The position numbers and the translations under genes are program-made. Below, piece after piece: positions 59,583 to 64,000 of a stretch of DNA of 64,000 nucleotides. The notes under the pieces are model-generated. The model had not been told where the DNA came from. It did not search any database and saw only the letters and a program-made list of their open reading frames with translations. Numbering within the stretch: position 1 is the first letter of the stretch; each line of letters starts with the position of its first letter. The stretch comes from Diospyros lotus (taxonomy: Eukaryota; Streptophyta; Magnoliopsida; Ericales; Ebenaceae), in assembly GCF_014633365.1 (NCBI RefSeq), contig NC_068350.1:34649119-34713118 (forward strand), in the 5' to 3' direction.

Positions 59583-62500
59583 ATGAACTCTAGACAAATT
59601 ATGAAAAAACGTTTGGGCGTGGGCGTAACCCTTCATAGCAACGCGCTACACTGCCCGCGTGTAGTGTCAAGTGAGCTAGGGCCGCTGCATCGACGCCCGG
59701 ATGTAGTGACAAATGAGCAAGGGTTCCCGCATTTGCTTGGACGGATGTGGGTAAAGAAGTTAGCCCAACATCAAAATCAAAACCAAAATCAAAATCAAAA
59801 CCAAAATCAAAATCAAAATCAAAAACAAAAGCAAATTCAAAGTCAAAGCCAAAAACAAAATCATAGATTAAGGATTGGGTCATGGAACATAGGAACATTA
59901 ACAGGCAAAGCTATGGAAGTGGTAGATGTGATGATTAGGAGAAAGATTAATATTATGTGCCTTCAAGAGACGAGATGGGTAGGGAAAAAAGCAAAAACTT
60001 TGTCAGAAAATGGATATAAAAGATGGTACACAGGAAATGATCGAGCAAAAAATGGAGTGGGGATCATTATGGATAAAAGCTTAGTAGATGAGGTAGTGGA
60101 TGTAAAGAGAATAGGGGATAGGATTATTATGGTGAAGGTTATTCTAGGAAGAATGACTATGAATATCTTTAGTACATATACACCACAAGCGAGGTTAGGT
60201 GAGGAGATAAAAGCAAAATTCTAGGAGGATCTAGAGGGACTCATACAAATGATACCAAGAGGAGAGAGTGATTATAGGAGGTGACTTAAATGGTCACATG
60301 GGTAGAGACGGAAACGGCTATAGAGAGGTACATGGAGGGTATGGATTCGGGGAAATTAATAATGAGGGTAAGTCTATTCTAGATTTTGCAATGACATATG
60401 GGCTCATCATAACCAATACTAGATTCAAAAAACGGGACGAACACTTAATCACATATAAAAATGTCACATCAAGCACCCAAATAGATTACTTCCTCATGAG
60501 ACAAGAGGACCGGGTATGTTGTAGGGATTGTAAGGTGATACCGGGAGAGTATTTGACTACTCAACATAGACTTTTAGTACTTGACATCCAAGTAAGAAAT
60601 TGGAAGAGAAAAAATCACATAAAACAAAATCCAAGAATCAGGTGGTGGGATTTAAAAGGGGAGAAACAACTAATCTTCAAAGAAAAATTAAGGAGTAGAA
60701 GAGAATGGAATGGAGAAGAACAAACAAACCAAATGTGGAGAGAAATGGCTAATGCCCTGAGAAACACAGCAAAGGTAGTGCTTGGAGAGACAAATGGTAG
60801 AGCCCCTAACCTTAAGGAGTCTTGGTGGTGGAACGAAGAAGTGCAATTGAAAATTAAAAATAAGAAAAATTGCTATAAGGCTGTATATCAATGCAACAAT
60901 GAAGAAAATCAAAAAAATTATAAAGAATCAAAAAAAGCAGCAAAAAAAGCTGTTAGTAAAGCAAGGTCAAAAGCATACGAGAATCTATATAAACGACTTG
61001 ATACAAAAGATGGAGAAAGAGATATATATAAATTAGCTAAAGCAAGAGAAAGAAAAACAAGGGATTTAAATCAAGTGAAATGCATAAAAGATGAAAATCA
61101 AAATGTATTAGTGAATGAGGGAGCGATTAAGGAGAGATGGAAGGAGTATTTTACAAAATTATTCAATGATGATGGTGACACAAGAGTTAGGTTGGGACAT
61201 CTTAGTAACTCCGAAGGGAACGTGAGCTATACATTTTATCGACGCATAAGTCCAAATGAAATAAGGCAAGCATTAAAAAAGATGAAAAATTATAAAACGG
61301 TGGGACCGGATAATATACCAATAGAAGCATGGAAATGCATGGGAGAAGAGGGTATCTCCTGGCTAACGAAATTATTTAACGCGATTCTTAAATCAAAAAA
61401 GATGCCAGATGAGTGGAGGAAGAGTACTTTGGTCCCTATATATAAGAACAAATGAGATGTTCAAAACTGTGAAAATTACAAATGAATTAAGTTAATGAGC
61501 CATACCATGAAACTCTGGGAGAGAGTAATAGAGCAAAGGCTCAGAAAAGAAACAAAAGTCTCAGAAAATCAGTTTGGTTTCATGCCCGGTAAGTCAACAA
61601 TGGAAGCTATATACCTACTGAGGCGCCTAATGAAAAGGTATCGGGATCATCAGAAGGACCTACATATGGTGTTTATAGATTTAGAAAAGGCCTATGATAG
61701 GGTCCCTAGAGAAGTATTATGGAGGGTTTTAGAGAAGAAAGGAGTCCGAATAGCCTATATACAAACCCTTAAGGACATGTATCATGGTGCAGAGACAAGG
61801 GTTAGAACATGCGGAGGGGATACTGAACCGTTTAAAATTACAATAGGATTGCATCAAGGTTCTGCACTAAGTCCATACTTATTTGCTTTAGTAATTGATG
61901 AACTCACTAAAGATATTCAAACAGAGATGCCATGGTGTATGCTATTTGCAGACGACATAGTGTTGGTGGATGAAACAAAAGAAGGAGTGAACACTAAGCT
62001 TAAGTTATGGAGAAACAATTTAGAATCTAAGGGATTTAAATTAAGCAGAAAGAAAACAGAATATATGGAATGTAAATTTAGTAAGAATGCAAGAGTGGAG
62101 GATATTATAATAAAATTGAAAGACCAAATCTTACAAAGAAAAGACCATTTTCGATATTTGGGATCAGTGATTCAAAAAGATGGAGAAATTCACGAGGATG
62201 TCACACATAGAATTAAGGCAGGTTGGCTAAAATGGAGAAATGCATCGGGGGTGTTATGTGATGGTAAAATCCCATTAAAATTGAAAGAAAAATTCTATAG
62301 GACAGCTATAAGACCAGTTTTGTTGTACGACTCAGAATGTTGGGCAGTCAAATACCAACATGAGCAAAAGACGAGTGTAGCAGAGATGAAGATGTTAAGA
62401 TGGATGTGCGGCCATACAAGAAAAGATAAAATTAGAAATGAAGTTATTCGTAATAAGATAGGAGTAGTGCCAATAGAGGAGAAGATGAGAGAGACTAGAC

Positions 62501-62718
62501 TAAGATGGTTTGGTCATGTGAGAAGGAGACCAAGAGACGCTCCTGTGAGGAGAGTTGATAAAATGGAACAATTAATCAAAAAAAGAGGTAGAGGCAGACC
62601 TAAGAAGACTTTGGGGGAGACATTAAAGTTTGATATGAAGTGTATGGATCTCAATGAAGATATGATAAAAGATAGAAATACATGGAAGTCTAGAATTCAT
62701 GTAGCCAACCCCACATAG
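59583..62718 (+). pseudogene. RTE LINE endonuclease-reverse transcriptase
   Basis: A single polyprotein for target-primed reverse transcription. The N-terminus is followed by a Gln-Asn repeat (59770-59870). The apurinic-type endonuclease is next: IGSWNIGTL, CLQETRWVG, NGVGIIMDKS, GGDLNGHMGR, TQIDYFLM and TQHRLLVLD. Reverse transcriptase follows: [59 protein letters not shown] and the catalytic FADDIVLV. The C-terminal part has [11 protein letters not shown] and [11 protein letters not shown]. Breaks are TAG at 60222-60224, a frameshift near 60270, TGA at 61453-61455 and a TGA near 61483. Start at 59583 by position; the first Met in frame is not proven. The protein is otherwise complete, so the copy is young but inactive. 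Confidence 0.93.
59770..59870 (+). repeat. Hexanucleotide (CAAAAY)n coding for Gln-Asn
   Basis: About fifteen CAAAAT/CAAAAC/CAAAAG units in frame with the LINE ORF, encoding alternating Gln-Asn/Gln-Lys just before the endonuclease domain. Confidence 0.92.
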
Positions 62719-62886
62719 TGGGATAAAGGCTGGATATGTTGTTGTTGTTGATGAGAACCTAAGGATGAAGAAGAAGAGACCTAGAAGGAGAAAGAAAGAA
62801 AAAATTATGAACCAAATAGAGAAAGTTGGAATTGGATGAAGAGCCATGCCTACTTACTGCAAGCTCTTGAGGACAAGAACTCTCTC

Positions 62887-62899
62887 AAGGAAAGGAAAA
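62887..62899 (+). other. Polypurine tract of the LTR element
   Basis: AAGGAAAGGAAAA directly before the 3' LTR start at 62901. Confidence 0.8.
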
Positions 62900-62900
62900 T

Positions 62901-63293
62901 TGTCATGACCCAAAGAGCAATAAAGGGGTAATATAGTAATAAGCTAACGATAGTTGTTAGGAGATATTTTACTAGTTGTTAGAAGCACATGGATGCTGTT
63001 AGGAAATTAGTTAGTAGCCAAATATACCTATATAAAGAGCTATTGTAAACGGAGGGACATTATGCTTGAATGAAAAATGAATATTCTCATTTCTCTCTAG
63101 AATTCTCTCCCAATCTCCCTCACATTTCTCTCTTGTTTCTTCCCTCCTCTCTCAATATCTCTCCCTTAATTCTATATGTTATCTTCCCCCATTTCTATTG
63201 AAATTCCCCTCTAAACATTCTGTTCTTAATCCTAAGCCTCTTGAATCCTTCTAAATTCCAATCTAATCCTATCTAAACCCTAGGTTCATGACA
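62901..63293 (+). mobile_element. 3' LTR of the non-autonomous element
   Basis: 393 bp, TGTCATGACCC to GGTTCATGACA, collinear with the 5' LTR with numerous substitutions and without its C run. The two LTRs clearly differ, so the insertion is not recent. Confidence 0.95.
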
Positions 63294-63298
63294 ATATC

Positions 63299-63600
63299 AT
63301 CTTTAAGAGATGATCATTATTTATAAGAGTCCTAATCCTAGTGGAGTTAGGATTACTCCATGCTCTACTATAAATAAGCAAGCCCTCATTCTAAAAAAAA
63401 TACTTCTTTAATACTGATGTGAATACTGCTCTTGGGCCTTTAGCATCCTTAGTGTCTGACTTAAAAAAGTGTTTACGCGAGGACCTCCCCATGCCTTCTG
63501 ATTGTTTTCTTCTTTGCAAACTTGGACGGTTTCACGACAACGTTTCCACCTTATAAATTCATTGTTGTGTTTCAGTGACAACAAATAATTTACCTCATAA
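63299..63600. repeat. Outer part of the right arm of the inverted duplication
   Basis: Reverse complement of about 54430-54735. It includes 'gagtcctaatcctagtggag', 'gcctttagcatccttagtgtctgac' and 'ttccaccttataaattcattgttgtg'. It is continuous with 56586 once the LTR element and one ATATC are removed. Confidence 0.85.
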
Positions 63601-64000
63601 GCTTTGTTCTTCCCACCAATTACATCTCAAAAATTAGGAAGAGATTAGGAGATTCAAGTTTCCCCAATCTCCACCTCATTTTGATCAATCTTCTAATCTA
63701 TTAGCAACTTCGTATGTAAATAAGGATCTCACTATTATAAGGTTGGTGCAAATATATTTCTCAATACCACACAAAATCCTCGAGAATCGAGGGAAAGTGA
63801 AAAATGGGGAGGTTAAAGTTGCACCAATGAAGTACATATACAACTATCTAGTGCTATAACTTAGCTAAATAAATAAATGATACCCATTTTTATTCTTTTC
63901 CAGTACTTCTCAAATCAACAAAAGGCTAAAATCCAAGACCTCAAAATCTAATAGATGAATCAAAAGGTTCGACTCTAAATCCACAGAGATAGTGGATATA
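63601..64000. other. Right edge, no recognised feature
   Basis: AT-rich. No PPR first exon and no transposon end were recognised on either strand. Confidence 0.4.

Larger units (their letters stand above)
59479..62747 (+). mobile_element. RTE-clade LINE, near full length, nested in the LTR element
   Basis: Flanked by an 18-bp target duplication TTGATGAGAACCTAAGGA (59461-59478 and 62748-62765). The 5' end starts 'actccgcctggggatgttat' and 'cccaagcccggataaaggag', the usual 5'UTR of plant RTE elements. The 3' end is 'ccccacatagtgggataaagg' plus a short (GTT)n tail, not poly-A, as expected for RTE. The single endonuclease-RT ORF lies between. At 3.27 kb it is essentially complete; the ORF has a few disabling mutations. 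Confidence 0.95.
56587..63293 (+). mobile_element. Full-length LTR element without gag-pol (6.7 kb including nested LINE)
   Basis: LTRs at 56587-56992 and 62901-63293. Perfect duplication ATATC at 56582-56586 and 63294-63298. A PBS at 56995 and a polypurine tract at 62887-62899 complete the structure. Without the LINE the internal region is only about 2.6 kb and contains no recognisable gag, protease, integrase or RT. It is therefore a non-autonomous (LARD/TRIM-like) element, mobilised in trans. It carries an unrecognised ORF (58488-59543). Confidence 0.92.

Noticed and set aside
59599..59898. Minus-strand Phe/Asp-rich frame
   Set aside because: Antisense shadow of the Gln-Asn hexanucleotide repeat of the LINE.

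Overview
This window reads as nuclear DNA of a flowering plant, most likely a eudicot. The host genes carry GT-AG introns. One host locus is an ankyrin-PGG membrane protein gene and another is a mitochondrial-type PPR gene. Almost everything else is plant-type transposable elements: Ty3/gypsy (Athila-like), Ty1/copia, CACTA, hAT, MULE-like, MITEs and an RTE-clade LINE, nested in one another and set in AT-rich spacer. No rRNA, tRNA, organellar, bacterial or CRISPR-like sequence was recognised.

Layout. 1-5.6 kb: 3' part of an Athila-like gypsy element (integrase C-terminus and 3' LTR), split by a large gypsy LTR that runs off the left edge. 5.6-10.9 kb: a degraded Ty1/copia element on the minus strand (gag, integrase, RT and RNase H traces, PBS, LTR). 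12.5-15.3 kb: a complete 2.8-kb solo LTR with GGGCA target duplications, same family as the LTR at the left edge. 15.9-19.0 kb: a broken hAT (TTF/MYM1-type) element and a gypsy-like LTR rich in CTTGCGGCA repeats.

19,282-41,012 is a 21.7-kb CACTA (En/Spm) transposon bounded by CACTACAA termini and a TCA target duplication. It has hairpin subterminal arrays and two minus-strand genes, a tnp2-like transposase and a TNP1-like (Transposase_24) gene. Both are interrupted by only a few stops and a small frameshift. It hosts a 3.1-kb hAT element (28,539-31,626) and a 1.84-kb tandem duplication (32,779-36,463). The duplication contains promoter-like TATA plus pyrimidine-rich modules.

41-45.5 kb: copia-LTR fragments and a second, older CACTA relic whose TNP1-like exon is split by a TTA-flanked MITE. 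A small hAT-type MITE (CATATAAT duplication) lies beside it. 45,956-48,758: an apparently intact six-exon ankyrin-repeat/PGG gene (627 aa, with a 21-nt micro-exon). 50,220-51,175: a MULE-like element with about 70-bp terminal inverted repeats. 51,562-52,809: the last coding exon of a PPR gene; its upstream coding exon is not found in the 11 kb to the right.

54.4-63.6 kb: a roughly 0.9-kb-arm inverted duplication whose two arms were invaded by sibling LTR elements. One is a solo LTR with a CCGCC duplication. The other is a full-length 6.7-kb element with an ATATC duplication, which carries an unrecognised ORF instead of gag-pol. That ORF is itself interrupted by a 3.3-kb RTE LINE with an 18-bp duplication. 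This nesting gives a clear insertion order. Only the ankyrin gene, and possibly the PPR gene, look like functional host genes.
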